DNA of 64,000 nucleotides, taken from Leucogyrophana mollusca (taxonomy: Eukaryota > Basidiomycota > Agaricomycetes > Boletales). A program made the position numbers and the translations under genes. Below are positions 22,634-34,401 of this stretch, one piece after another. Positions within the stretch are counted from its first letter, which is position 1. Each line of letters begins with the position of its first letter. The DNA is taken from positions 81,732 to 145,731 of the forward strand of contig MU266375.1 in NCBI GenBank assembly GCA_021014945.1. Reading direction: 5' to 3'. The notes under the pieces were generated by a model, which had not been told where the DNA came from, ran no database searches, and saw only the letters and a program-made list of their open reading frames with translations.

Positions 22634-23124
22634 ATGGCCCCTGTCACCCGTTTCGCTGCTTTCAAATACAAGCCTGGCACTACTGATGCGCAGAAACGGA
22701 AATCGCTCGATGATCTGATCACTTTGTACGAAAACAACGCTCACATGGTCAACTACGGACCCAGAGGTCAGTCTTTACCGCCACACAAAATCAAAGGTGA
22801 TGTTGACGAAAACATCACCAATAGGTGGCCGCAACAACAACCCTGAAGGATTTGACAAAGGCTTCGACGTGGTGTTCACCGTCCAGTTCAAGGTGAGTCC
22901 CCAATTCTGCGATCAGAAGATGTTTCTGATAGATTTGGGATTATAGTCCAAAGAAACCCGGGACGAGTTTATCCCTGACGCTAAACATGTGGCTTACAAG
23001 GTAGGATGTTGTATCTTGTCACGGTGAGAAACGAGCTGCTGAATGGCCACCCAAGATGTCTATTATGGACATTGTCGAAGACGTGATTGTTTACGATTAC
23101 GAAGAGGGAGACTATGGATACTAG
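22634..23124 (+). CDS. Stress-response A/B barrel (Dabb) protein, left copy
   Basis: Four exons give about 107 residues: MAPVTRFAAFKYKPGTTDAQ ... HMVNYGPRG, GRNNNPEGFDKGFDVVFTVQ, SKETRDEFIPDAKHVAYK and MSIMDIVEDVIVYDYEEGDY. The length and the order beta-helix-F.VVFTV.F-KHVA fit the Dabb ferredoxin-like fold (PF07876), a dimeric alpha/beta barrel with no signal peptide. Known members include plant stress proteins and the polyketide cyclase olivetolic acid cyclase; many fungal members are uncharacterised. Introns are GTCAGT, GTGAGT and GTAGGA to AG ends. The gene lies 196 bp upstream of the O-methyltransferase on the same strand and diverges from DUF6534. A cyclase role in an aromatic pathway is possible, but this is inferred from the neighbours only. 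Confidence 0.85.
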
Positions 23125-23320
23125 GCGCTAGATAAGCCTTCGCTCAAGGCAGTAGTCCTGATGCACCGGCGAGAAGTGTGGGATAGAGTGTAAGCTTGCT
23201 TATTGAACAAAATTGTCTCGGTCATCAGGATCTTCATATATAACATGGAGGTTATGTGTGAACGTGAGTTCTATAAGTGTGAGTTGGTTTCCCTTTGGCG
23301 AGCCGAACGAATCCCACATC

Positions 23321-25163
23321 ATGCCTCCCAGCGCCCTTCGTGCTCTTTTGAATATCATCGCTGACTCTGTGGAAGCCATCGAGCGACACTACGGAAGCGA
23401 GGGCCTCGAATTCCCTGCATTGGATGACGTGTTTACGGCAGAAAGCGAGAGAGCAAGGCTTGATTCCGTGGTTCAAGACGCGGCCACCCTAATCAGTGCA
23501 GCTTCCTATCAACTCATTGCGACAGTCCAACAGCCCCAGACCACGATATTTAATGCACTCATCGCGGTATTTCCCCTTACATTCAGTGTGGCGAATTGGG
23601 TCTCACTGAGTTGTCAAGTACTACCTTCCCGTTAGTCTCCGAGTGGCAACCGAGACCAATGTCGTCGAGATTCTGCGGGAGGCGGGACCTCGTGTGCGTG
23701 ATCCGTGTTTAACTCATGGGTAGACTTCATCATGTTTTTAATAGGGACTACACGTGAAAGAGATTGCGAAGAAAAACAACGTCGACGCTGCTAAGCTCAG
23801 TAAGGCGTTTCGATCACTATCAACGCCTCTGGCTGCGCAGCTAAAATTATATAGCCCGGTTGATGCGTTATCTCGCCACACACCATATCTTCAAGGAGTT
23901 ATCGCCTGATACGTACACGAACAATCGCCTCTCGTCGATCTGTGATACCGGGAAGTCCGTGAGCGATCTCTTTGCCAAGTGTGCTCTTTTTCTCCCGACA
24001 GTAGTGCACAACATGCGCTGATATCATCCCGTACCAGCCCACTGGACAAATACGACGGAACTAATGGCATCGCAGCCCTGATCGGACATTGGTGCGTTTC
24101 AGACCCGATAGCATTGAGAGGCAGAAGTTTAATATTGAATATCCATAGCACGGACCAGGACTATAAGGGCGCAGGGTGCATTCTTGAGCATCTTCAGGAT
24201 CCAGCCACCGCTTTTGAGGATAGTCCCGTTCGCACTCCGATGATGCGAGCGTTCACTTCCGATACCGACATGTGGACGTGGTTCGAACGGCCACCCAACC
24301 AACCGCGACTCAAACGCTTCGGAGTGGCGATGGATGGTATGAATAGCATGCATACCACTGACTCCATTTTGAAAGGTTTGATGCATTATTTTGGACATGG
24401 AACAAGCTGACCGCCAATCAAGGCTTTGATTGGGGTTCCCTCCTTCCGGGCAGTGTTGTTGTCGACGTCGGAGGAGGAATAGGAGTTTCTTGTCTGGCTT
24501 TGGCCAAAGCCCACCCTCATTTGCGATATGTTGTCCAAGACAGGCCACCTGTGGTTGAATTGGGAATGAAGGTGGGTCTAGACACTGACATCCTTGTTGA
24601 TGTCGGTCTGCCCTTGATAATGGGTTATCTAGCACTGCGAGCAGGTTCTACCGGGCGCTTTGGAGTCTGGCTATGTCAAATATCAAGGTCTACACTTTCT
24701 CTGTCGCGCTTAACAATTTCTTGCTGAAGACCCCGGAACAGCTCATGACTTCTTTGAACCACAGCCTGTCCCGGATGCCAGTGTCTTTGTTCTCAAACAG
24801 ATAACGCACAATTGGCCAGATTCATATGCCATTCGCATCCTCAAACACCTCCGATGCGCTGCGTTGGATTCCACAAAACTTGTTTTGATTGACAACATTA
24901 TCCAGTATTCATGCCCAGACGATACACCAGTAAAAGGGGTTCCGAAGCTATCACCCCCATCGCCTCTACTTGCAAACTTGGGAGCGGCAAACATCACGCC
25001 GTACAATTTAGATCTGGCCATGTTCGTTCATTGTGGTGCTCTGGAAAGAACGATGGTGCATTTGGTGGAAATCACGAAGAGTGCCGGCTGGAAGATAGTA
25101 GAAGTCAATAGCCTGGCCGCTATCGGTCCATATCTGCCGCACATCATCGCCGTCCCCGCGTAA
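23321..25163 (+). CDS. SAM-dependent O-methyltransferase, left copy
   Basis: This is a multi-exon class I methyltransferase of the plant-caffeate-OMT type. It starts MPPSALRALLNIIADSVEAI. The winged-helix dimerisation region reads YYLPVSLRVATETNVVEILR, GLHVKEIAKKNN and RLMRYLATHHIFKELSPD. The SAM-binding glycine loop is VVVDVGGGIGVSCLALAKAH. Next are ESGYVKYQ, AHDFFEPQPVPD and FVLKQITHNWPDSYAIRIL, where the catalytic-type His of the HDW motif is in place (HNW). The end is GRYLPHII-like (IGPYLPHIIAVPA). All introns can be spliced in phase, including GTGGGT..GAGCAG before VLPGALESG. It should be cytosolic and methylate a phenolic or related hydroxyl; the substrate is unknown. It is the better preserved of the two copies. 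Confidence 0.88.
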
Positions 25164-25193
25164 ATTGCTTTCTTATCATATGTATAAATAGAA

Positions 25194-26010
25194 CTATGAG
25201 GCGCTGGCCAAAGACTGCTTAATCGTGAGCATCGTGTACGAGTGCGTGTGGCGCCTTGTTATAGGTGATGCCCTGAAGATGGTGTAGGAACCTGCAAAGA
25301 TAGAAGGGAACTTGGAGCTATCCTTGTTGAGAAGGAATGACTGTCTTCCTTCCATACGGTAAATACGCATACGGGAGACTAATTCGTGACCGTGCGCAAC
25401 GAAGGTGATTTCCAGACTCGGGCTGCGGGTTAGTATCACAGGGATAGCATCTTCGCAATCTTTCAACAGCAGGTCATCCCTTGCCCCGGCAAACCCCATG
25501 ACTTCGTACTCGCTCTTCTGTATCAGGATGAATGAGGAACTTCTTGAGTTTATATGTGCATTTTTCGAAAATGACAAGGGTATGTGATCCTTGGCGAGAT
25601 CTTATAATGCAATATCCACCCTCGATCGTTGGTTGGCATGTCCTATGCCGTCGACCTGAGTCTTTGAACAGTCTAAGCTCTTCGAGTGCCAATCTCCAGG
25701 GTTTGAATGATGGTTTGGAGATAGGATGTTCGCTGGCATCTTTAACCTGCGTGGTATCAGGAGCTGGGTTGTAGGCAGCTAAGACCTGTCCGGCTCCCAG
25801 CGTTTGGAGACTGCTGCACCCTGGCCAATGATCATTGCTGCCCCGGGATGTCAGTCGAGCATGACAGTGACGAAGGTGTGGCGAAATGGCAATAAAAAAA
25901 TCTAGCAATGCTTGTTTCATACGCCCTGTTTTGTCGAGTTCGAAACATGGCAAGTACAGATGGGTCACTCGAGCGGTTCGATACGGCAAAGTCACTTACA
26001 AGAACTCCAG
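25194..26010 (-). CDS. Possible hypothetical gene, unrecognised
   Basis: Two minus-strand open frames (25474-25995 and 25194-25577) overlap. They have protein-like stretches such as EYEVMGFAGARDDLLLKDCE, TRSPSLEITFVAHGHELVSR and TLVIFEKCTYKLKKFLIHP, which are loosely reminiscent of fungal F-box/LRR tails. The frames would need an intron or frameshift to join, and no domain or clear start is visible. This may be a remnant or a short real gene just inside the left arm boundary. Confidence 0.25.
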
Positions 26011-26225
26011 TTTCTTGCTAGAATGCAGAATGTGGACTACGATGCCTACGTAGGTTTGTGGTGAACATAGAGGGAGTCAAAGCTTATAAGCTGCAGTACT
26101 GCACGCTCGCCCTTTTACTAACAGCGGATGGAGGGTGTATTCTGCAAGTTAGCTTCTTATAACCAGCGAGTGGTATGGCGAGTCGTAATCCCGCGGCACT
26201 GATGTGAGCACTGATGGCGAAAAAA

Positions 26226-27539
26226 TCAATGATCAAGCGCTAAGGGAATGGACGATAACACCTTACTCTCCACAGAACCATGAAACTCATCTTCGCCAAT
26301 GTAGATACGACACCCTGGTTGGATTTGGAGAATTTCATTGGCATCTCTGTCCGCGAATTTGTGCTTGGTAAGCTTGCATGACATGGCTTCGATCCGGAGC
26401 TCGCAGAGGGAGCACGATGAGCGCGTCAGCAGTGCGATGATGTACGGAAGCATCCAGGCAGGGATTAATCCACGGACATGCAGGTAGCGTAAAGATGGTA
26501 GCTGGAGTTGTACAAGTAATGTGAGTAGGCCGAGTGAGCTGTGGACTTGCAGGGATTCGAGAGTGGGATGCGGGAGCGATTTAGTGTAAGTACCGGCCCT
26601 GTTCCTCGTTGGGGCCACTATGACCAAGGAAGAAAGCCCAGGCAGGAGTGAGAGGATCTCGACGATCTCGTCGGCTGCGTGTGAGCCTGAGAGATGAAGA
26701 TGTTGGAGGTGGGCACAGACAGAGCCCCGCACCAATGCACTAGGATGCAATCTGTGCAGACGTAAACTACGAAGTCTGCTCGCGCCACTCAGGATGTCTC
26801 GACCGTCTGAAGTAATCGACCAGTCCGGGCAGGACAATGTTTCTAGCATGTGTGTGGACAATCCTGGATTGAAAATCAAGTGCCATTGCAGCAGAGACGC
26901 CGACAAGATAAGTGATTTCCAGCGCGATGCATGGGCGCGCAACAAGTGCACAACGCTGGGCCAGACGGAGATCCTCTCGCGATGTTGCGAATCACCCGAA
27001 TCGAGTGAGTATCTGTCGTCCGAGGGCTCGTCGTCTTCAAGTTGTAGGTTGAGCAGGTACGTCCCTGAGTTTTCGAGCCACCACTCCAACATGAACACGA
27101 ATGCCACAACCTGCGTCTCCTCTTTGTATCTGTCTACATATATCCGCAGGGATGCCCATAGCTCCGGAGTAGAAAGCGCGATATCTCTCCACCTGCGACA
27201 AATGCGAGTGAGAAGAATGGGCGCCGCGTCACAGTTTGGTTCACAAAAGTCGGCATTGGAGGTGCAGTCAGTTTGGGCTACCCCGCGAAGTAGGGGAGCC
27301 GGCCGACAGAGCATGAATATTTGCCGCCACAGTTCGACGGGAAGGTCAGATTTCCGCTCAGGGAACTTGGAGCGCAGCATGGAAAGGGCGGCTCCCATCC
27401 TTTTCTCCTCCAGAGTGAGTTTTGCTAGATTCTCCCTGATAACATGCAGTACTTCTTCTCTTTGGCAAATCCTCTCTCGGAGGTCAACTTCTGAGTGACT
27501 AGACATGGGGCGAGCAGACTGGTTGAATGCGCGATTCAT
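26226..27539 (-). CDS. F-box-like protein with LRR-like tail
   Basis: This is a single-exon gene of 437 residues. Residues about 20-65 form a charged coiled coil (LRERICQREEVLHVIRENLA). A short F-box-like motif follows (SDLPVELWRQIFMLCRP), then the conserved TRICRRWRDIALSTPELWAS. This combination is the hallmark of the very large agaricomycete F-box-like family. The rest is leucine-rich with irregular repeats (LRSLRLHRLHPSALV, LQHLHLSGSH, LESLQVHSSLGLLTLL), as in substrate-recognition subunits of SCF-type ubiquitin ligases. No specific target can be inferred. The ATG is preceded by a pyrimidine-poor leader, and another in-frame start lies 11 codons downstream (MSSHSEVDL). Confidence 0.85.
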   Translation of the reverse strand: MNRAFNQSARPMSSHSEVDLRERICQREEVLHVIRENLAKLTLEEKRMGAALSMLRSKFPERKSDLPVELWRQIFMLCRPAPLLRGVAQTDCTSNADFCEPNCDAAPILLTRICRRWRDIALSTPELWASLRIYVDRYKEETQVVAFVFMLEWWLENSGTYLLNLQLEDDEPSDDRYSLDSGDSQHRERISVWPSVVHLLRAHASRWKSLILSASLLQWHLIFNPGLSTHMLETLSCPDWSITSDGRDILSGASRLRSLRLHRLHPSALVRGSVCAHLQHLHLSGSHAADEIVEILSLLPGLSSLVIVAPTRNRAGTYTKSLPHPTLESLQVHSSLGLLTLLVQLQLPSLRYLHVRGLIPAWMLPYIIALLTRSSCSLCELRIEAMSCKLTKHKFADRDANEILQIQPGCRIYIGEDEFHGSVESKVLSSIPLALDH

Positions 27540-28126
27540 GACTTCTCACAGATGATATTCAAAGCCACAGGTCAGATTGATCGCACAGAAAATGATTATG
27601 TTTGATTGATAACTTACCTCCGACACCTTGCCCTCAAATCAACAAGGAAAGACGGGGCCGTACAGCTGCGGAACAAAGCAGGAGAAACGCCCTGTTAGCG
27701 GCCCAGGCGCGGAAAAGTGTACTGAAATAGCGGCGCTCGAGCGCCAAAGTGGTGGCTGTTGAAAATTGGGATCCTGGAACGCCCGTCTGAGTCGAGTCGT
27801 GCCACATGAAGTGGAAAGCTTAACTTGAAAGTAGTACCGTCTTTGAGCGGCGCCTCCATTCACAGGTGACAACAACAGCAACAAATCGAAGAAAGCAAGG
27901 CGATGAGTAACCATGTGTATCCCCGGGGCCTTGTATGATATGGTGTCAGGCCTTGTCAGGCCCAATCATTTTTTCTATCTGGGAAGATAACTGCGCATGT
28001 GTAGACTGATCAGTAAGTAGTCCAGGTCGTTGCCAGCTTGAAACATTAGCAGTGGCTGACTAAGCATCATATAAGGCCCGGTCTCTTCCACGAGCCTGTT
28101 CACTCAAGCACATTTCTTTCGACGCG
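27540..28126. promoter_or_regulatory. Divergent promoter region of F-box gene and LCB1
   Basis: This 587-bp spacer lies between divergent starts. A TATAAGG box at about 28070 sits 57 bp before the LCB1 ATG. No gene is seen. Confidence 0.45.
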
Positions 28127-29972
28127 ATGGACAGCTCAGCGTCGACTTTGGAGCCTCTTCTCGCATTCTTGGCTTACTCTTCTTCAAAACTAGAGTCGAC
28201 GTTCTATAAAATCCCTGGCTCAGCTGTTGTTGCACGATATGTGAAATCTTCACACCAGAACGATCCGGGACGAACCATCCTTGAACTCATCCTTGTCATC
28301 TTTGCCATAAGGACCCTCCTACAGTCCCGAACCCGCGCCGATAGATCAGGAAAAAATTTCATTAAATTCTCCGAAAAGGTGTGCATGCATTCATGTAAAA
28401 AGACGACGCTCAAGCTCAATCGACTGCGCAGGAAATTGACGAACTTGTTGACGAATGGACTCCGGAACCACTTACGCAGCCTCTCACCGAGTGGGACCAG
28501 AGAGATCTCTCTAGCGTGCCGATTATTTCTGGTCCCAGCGGCCCCAAACCCAAAATCCTTGCTACGGGAAAGACTGTCACCAACCTCGCCAGCTTCAACT
28601 TTGCCGGCCTCGCAGGTAACGAACACATCAAGGAACGGGCGGTGGACACCCTTCGCAAGTATGGCCTGGGTAGCTGCGGTCCTCCTGGTTTCTATGGTAC
28701 TATTGGTGCGTATCAAGCCTTCCCATCACCGGCTGTGCTGAGCCGTTGGGACGCGCCTAACTGACTTTCGAACATGGCTTTAGATGTGCATCTTGACCTC
28801 GAGCGCGACATCGCAGAGTTCCTGGGGACAGAGGCCTCTATTCTTTATTCTCAGGGCTTTTCAACGATATCATCTGTCATTCCGGCTTTCTGCAAACGTG
28901 GGGATATTATCGTTGCGGACCGCTCGGTGAACTTTGCTATTCAGAAAGGAATCCAGATTTCTCGGTCGACGGTGCGATGGTTCGATCATAATGACCTGAA
29001 GAGCCTGGAAGATGCGCTCCAGAGCGTCGATAAAGAGAGGAAGAAGAGAAAGGCACCATTGACCCGAAGGTTTATAATTACCGAGGGAATCTTCGAAAGG
29101 GATGGTGAGATGGTTGATTTACCGAAATTGGTAAGCACCAAGATAAAGAAGTGGTCGAGGCGCACTAACTAGTAGAATTACAGATCGAACTCAAGTTCAA
29201 GTACAAGTATCGTCTCATCCTTGACGAGAGCATCTCTTTCGGCACAGTGGGTAGAACCGGTCGCGGCCTGACTGAATTGTATAACGTTCCCGTGTGTCTA
29301 TTCTCACTCTTCGCTATCGGCCCGACTAACAATATATCGGCCCAGGCCTCTCAAATCGACATGCTCGTGGGTTCTGTGGCTAATGGTCTCTGCTCGGCAG
29401 GTGGCTTCTGCGCCGGCTCGTCTATTGTCGTTGACCATCAAGTAAGCCATCCTTACCCTTGCTGGAAGTACCCGCTGACCACCCTGGTATAGCGCATCAA
29501 CGCTCCCTCCTTCGTCTTCTCCGCCTCCATGCCCGCCCTCCTGGCCACCTCTGCTTCTGAGGCCATCACTCATCTCCGTAACACGCCATCAGTCCTCGCC
29601 ACACTTCAAGAGAACATCCGCGCTCTTCGTGCCGTGCTTGAGAAGACAGAAGGAATCACCCTCCTTGGCCACCGCGCTAGTCCAATCGTACACTTCTCCT
29701 TGCGCTCTACCTCCAACACCCTCGTTGTACCTTCCTCCGCCCCTGCATTTGACGCCGAGACGGAAGAGCGCGTTCTACAGGACATCGTCGACGACGCCCT
29801 TGCGAACGGGGTGTTGCTCACCCGTGCGAAGCACCTGAAAGGACAAGAGATGATCGAATCCAGGCCGACAATTCGGATCGCAGTGAGTGCCGCATTCACC
29901 AAGAAGGAGGTGGAGAAGGCGGCAGCCGTTGTGAAGGCGAGCGTCGGGCGCGTTTTATCAAGGAGGAGATAA
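28127..29972 (+). CDS. LCB1: Serine palmitoyltransferase subunit 1 (LCB1)
   Basis: Six exons give a protein of roughly 500 residues. The N-terminus ([20 protein letters not shown]) leads to a membrane helix near [16 protein letters not shown]. The alpha-oxoamine synthase fold then follows: [65 protein letters not shown] and [17 protein letters not shown]. The position that holds the PLP-binding Lys in LCB2-type subunits has none here, which identifies the non-catalytic LCB1 subunit. LCB1 pairs with LCB2 in the ER to condense serine with palmitoyl-CoA, the first step of sphingolipid synthesis. Introns (GTGTGC, GTGCGT, GTAAGC, GTGTGT, GTAAGC to AG) all join in phase. It is a housekeeping gene lying between the inverted arms. 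Confidence 0.93.
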
Positions 29973-30273
29973 GCAGGAACCAACGGATTTATACCATATC
30001 TATAGATAGATGTTTGCCTTTCGTACATTCATATTAATGGTGAGCGTATATTCGGGTCGATGATCGTTAGTTCAGATGACTCAAGGAAGCCGACAAACTT
30101 GGGGTTTTCACCGCTATACAATGCTGTTCCCCACATCGTTTATGAAGTGATCTCTAAGATGTAGATATTCTACTATGATACAAGGTACTGATAACATAGG
30201 ATTCCGAGGATAAATAATGAAGCTACACACCAGTGGAAGATATCCCCTCGTCTGAGCTGCTAGGCCCTGGTCT

Positions 30274-32103
30274 TTATAACAATGGTCTTGCCGTGCCTCC
30301 CCCTTCTAGCATTTGAGTGGCCTCCTCCACAGCACCATCCAGCTCACTCAACCAAGCCCATTCCCAGTTCTTCGTGATGACCTCACCAAGCTCCTTCAAC
30401 CCAACGTCCTCTTGCAACGCACACAGCTGCCCATTCCGCCTCGATCGCTCTGCGACGCCGGCTGAGAATGGACGACGGACCTTGTCGTACACGCTCAGCG
30501 CATGGGTCACGGTAGCCAAAGTTGTCGACTTATGACCGAGAACAGTCGCGAGGAGGTATGCGTCCTGTGCGTACAAGTTAGGGGATCTCCTACGTCAGTC
30601 CGTGACTGAAGGCTTACCTCGATGCCTTGTCCGGCGCCAGAGCCCTGGAATGGCATCATGGCGTGCGCCGCGTCACCCAGGATAGCGACGCGGCCGAAAT
30701 TATGCGCGGGAAGATGTTTTACGGTGTGTACCCCCCAGAGTGTGCCTCTGTCTACGCACTGTTACCAGCGAGGCACAGTGCGTCGAAATGGTTAGAATTC
30801 CTACGCCGGGCCTAAGTGAAGTTTTGACTGACCTCAAGCAGGGGCTTTGTTTCCTCCTCGAACCCTTCGAATGGTTGGGCAACCTGAGCGGCACTGAGCT
30901 CAGCTACCCAGGAGCCATTGAAAGCTGGCCTAGTCGCATCCGCGTCGTCCTGGTAAGCAGTCCTTACAAGTTCAGGGCGGAGGGCGAAACCCGCGAAGTT
31001 GATATATTTCCCGAGAGATATTGGATAGACGAGGAAAAACTAGTGTATAGATCAGTCAGTATCCAGTACCTGCTTACGGACAAGGGAAGTGAGCTCACAG
31101 CGTCTTTTCCTAGGTACTATAAGTAGAGGTAAGACTCGAATGAACCCTGCGTTGGGTGATAAAAACTTACCTGCGTAGGTTCCTTCAACGCTCGATGGTT
31201 GGGATCGCGGGCACGCAACTTCTCAGCACATATGAGTGTCCTATAGGCAGTCGCCCCGCTCCAAACAGGTTCGATGCATGAAAGGATAGCCTTTGCACGG
31301 GCCTCACTTGAGCCAGCAGCCATCTCGCGCATCATGCAGGCTCGAACAGAAGACCTTACGCCGTCTGCACCAACCAAAATGTCACACGTGGCCGTACTGC
31401 CATCCGTGAACGACAAGGTGACCGGACTATTGCCCCGACTCGAAGGCAAAGGTTGCGTGTATGTCACCAGGCGCTTACCGTAATGCACTTTGCATGACGG
31501 CGAAATATGCGAAAGAAGGACGTGGTGAAAATCAGAGCGATGAAAACGCATAAGGTCGCCTGGATAGCGAGGTTAGCTTGTGTTTACCCCACAGCAGGCG
31601 GAGCAATGGAGGCGACCCAACCTTTTGTCATTAGTTGGAATATCTGCTCGCCTTTTGGCTGGTCACTCTTACGGTAATTAATCGCGGGTACTGTGTGGTA
31701 AGCATGATTAGCTTGAGACAGCTCAGCGACAAGGTGTTGGGGCTAATCACCAAACTCCTCCGTCCATTTGTGACCGGCGGCTCGTAGCAGGTCCCGTTCA
31801 ACATCATGTCCCAATTTTCTCAGAACCTGAAACACCCGTTTGAGTTAATGCCTTGGGTAGAGAACAAACATAGTACCTTGAACGCTCGCGGCCATATCCC
31901 AACACCCGCACCGATATCGGAATAGTTCGCGGTGGATTCATAAACATCCACAACGATATCTGGGTACTTTGACAGAGTGAGAGCAAGAGTCAGACCGCCG
32001 ACACCACCACCGCTTGTGGACAAGGACCAGAGTGAGGACATGTTCATTGAAAGCAGAGAGGCATAACACACCAAATGGCGACTCTAAACTTGATATCAGA
32101 CAT
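30274..32103 (-). CDS. FAD-dependent aromatic-ring monooxygenase (salicylate hydroxylase-like)
   Basis: The first exon is short (32103 to about 32071, MSDIKFRVAIC) and splices across a GTGTGT..CACAAG intron into GGGVGGLTLALTLSKYPDI, restoring the FAD-binding GxGxxG. Next come GAGVGIWPRAFKVLRKLG, GDLMRFHRSDFHHVLLSHI, the conserved DILVGADGVRSSVRACM (DG motif) and GRVAILGDAAHAMMPFQG with SGAGQGIEDAYLLA (GD motif). The C-terminus is short and soluble. All three hallmarks of group A flavoprotein monooxygenases are present, and about eight exons can be joined. These enzymes hydroxylate aromatic rings, sometimes with decarboxylation; in the basidiomycete vibralactone pathway such an enzyme turns prenyl-4-hydroxybenzoate into prenylhydroquinone. 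A partnership with the UbiA gene at 49736 is plausible but inferred. Confidence 0.88.
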
Positions 32104-32939
32104 CAGGAGAGTCGATCACAAAAAAGTATAATCGCAGAGGGATGAACAGCTCGAATGACGGGGTGAAAGATATAGGTTATTCTGCTGGTGCCATTGTGAC
32201 AAGCTTATGTATGTTTGTCGGATGGCGGTATGAGTAAGTGATGACACGACACATACCTGAACACCCGATGCTCCTTTCCAAAAAAGCGTGTGCCATGGAT
32301 AGGTTTGGGGTAAGAAGGACGTTCTTTCTGAGGACATCCGATTGAATCGTGCACCCAGTGTGAAGTGTACATGCCGATGCAATCGTGAAAACATCGGACA
32401 TATGAAGCGGCACCGGCAAGTTACAGGCTATCACAAAAACATTCCACGCCGCTTTCGAGTTCCGGTCTATGTCCTCGAAGATGTTGACAGCCTGAGTCCG
32501 CTATTTTCGCGCCTTGCAGCTGACGGATTCTGAGCGCCAGAGAGCACTGAAGCAGAGCATGGTCGAAGGCTTTTTAATTTTGGCCACCGATATTCCTTCC
32601 AATGGTTTCTCGCCAAGGGTTTACTTTTTTGACCAGGAGCGAGGCACGCGGAAAAGAAGCCGGGCTTGGATGGAGAATGGGGTCTGGAAAAGGATGGAGG
32701 TAATAAAAGAACGATGAGGCAGGTTCATCAAATGTGCAACAGACACTGAAGTTACCACTGTTTTGAGTTGCTGAGCAACAACTGTGACTTCAATTCCGAC
32801 ACTGACAGTTTCCACAGGGCCTTGATCGCAAGGTTTTCGGAGGAGATAACTGCCAGTAAAATCTCGCCACTAAAAGATTAAAAGCGCTATTTCTGGACTG
32901 GTGGGAGACATCGAGCTCGGAGGGTGCGCAAAGTCTAAG
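32104..32939. promoter_or_regulatory. Divergent intergenic between FAD monooxygenase and SFM1
   Basis: About 836 bp lies between two divergent starts. Short frames on both strands (for example 32177-32434) have no recognisable domain. No gene is called. Confidence 0.5.
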
Positions 32940-33966
32940 ATGGGGTATACATATGTTATCGGTTCGTGTTACCGGCGTTCTAATGCTCTTCGGTATCATG
33001 ATCAGTAGCTGACTTATGGGCAGAACACATGGAAGAGGATGAAGCGACTCCCAAATCTCTCCCGCCATGGGTGGAGCTTGAGTATGCTGTAAGTCGTTTC
33101 GATCGAGGTGATGAGGAGGTGTCAAACCGTTTCCCTAGCACATGATAAGACTTGCAGGCCAATCTGCCAGTGTTCATTTCACCCATCTCTCGCAGAATTC
33201 CGGCATCTCGCTCGGAGATAAACTCGCTTCTCTGGGGCACGCACCCGCATCTTTTGAGATCCACACAGAGTCCATCCTCTCAGTCCTCGGGCAAAGGAAC
33301 ATTCCCCTCTCACAGGTGTGTCTTCTCGACCCAAAAGCCGAAAAGGCGCTTTCCCCCGATGACGGGCGGGGGTTTACCTGGTTCTTATTTGGGGTGAGCT
33401 AGTTTGTCCGTCATCGCAAACCGTTTTAATCGCTTCAATCCACAGGGGATATTGGGTGCGTCATCTTATCTCCTCCTTACGGACTTGCTCTGAATTACAC
33501 CTTTGTAGGCGATGACCCCCCACGGGATCGCACCTCCGAACTCCGCCAGCTTGGGTTCCCTACTCGCCACTTGGGCGCAGTACAGATGACAACAGATACC
33601 GCACTCGGAGTGACAAAGCGAGTTGTGGATGACCAAGGTATATCATCGTTGCTGCCGGTCCTCCGCACTTGAGCTAAATACGCCTCGTAGTTCCATTAGA
33701 CAGTATACCTTACGTTGTATGTTTCTTTTTGCTCATTACCACGATGTCACCTTGACAAAGCTCACAGGATTTTCCGACGATCAAATTCAACGCCAAAGAA
33801 AGCGTCGAAATGCCATTTAGTCAGTCAAATCCCCATCTCGTAGCCAGGACACCAGCTAACGCGCGGACATAACAAAGGATACATCGCAGAAAACGACAAT
33901 CCGTTGCTTCCGCCCGGAATGCGCGAACTTTTACACGAGGATCTAAATAAGAGCTTTGACTTCTGA
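32940..33966 (+). CDS. SFM1: Protein arginine N-methyltransferase SFM1 (SPOUT family)
   Basis: Eight exons assemble to a compact protein of about 220 residues. It begins MGYTYVIEHMEEDEA, then SLPPWVELEYAHMIRLAG, VHFTHLSQNSG, VCLLDPKAEKALSPDDG, FTWFLFGGILGDDPPRDRTS, LGAVQMTTDTALGVT, VPLDSIPYVDFPTIKF and ESVEMPFRYIAENDN. These blocks match SFM1/DUF431, a SPOUT-fold enzyme that monomethylates an arginine of ribosomal protein Rps3 in yeast; the GGILGDxPPRDRT loop is the cofactor-binding knot region. Exon 1 is only 22 bp (32940-32961). Exon 4 is a 10-bp microexon (33446-33455, GGGATATTGG) that must be included to build that knot loop. The enzyme is cytosolic and housekeeping. Confidence 0.93.
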
Positions 33967-34401
33967 GGCCCCACCTGTTCAGAACCAAATGGTGGGCTAC
34001 GTTGGGCGCGAACCGGGTGATTAAGCGAAGGATGGGGTGGAGTGATTCCCTGTACGAATCGCAGGGGATCCCATTATAATCAAGATTGTGTACGCAGTAG
34101 CTACAAAGAGTATTGACAGTCAATAAGGCAAAGTTTGAGTAAGTATATACGGATGCGAAACCCCGAGAAGATATGAATATGTTGAAGTACGGGTAGGAAC
34201 ATGTAAGCACCATACGAAGTTATTGCCTCTAGCGAGCACAATGTGATGCATCGTATGCGGGTTGACAAACCCACGGTAGTAACGGGTACCATCGGCGAAA
34301 GGGGATGAGGATGGCAAGTTCGCCATTGGTGATTCTACCATACTGAGTAGGCGGATGACGCATGATTTATTCATACGGTCCGACAGAATTGTGCTCAAGT
34401 G
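33967..34401. other. Convergent intergenic, no gene seen
   Basis: About 435 bp lies between convergent SFM1 and MYND genes. The frames on both strands look random. Confidence 0.5.

Larger units (their letters stand above)
19878..25188. repeat. Left arm of large inverted duplication
   Basis: The arm holds DUF6534 (minus), Dabb (plus) and O-methyltransferase (plus). The same three genes occur mirror-image at 51780-57774. Similarity stops near the DUF6534 stop codon on the outside. On the inside it stops about 25 bp after the methyltransferase stop (shared CTTTC.TATCATATGTAT). Confidence 0.88.
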
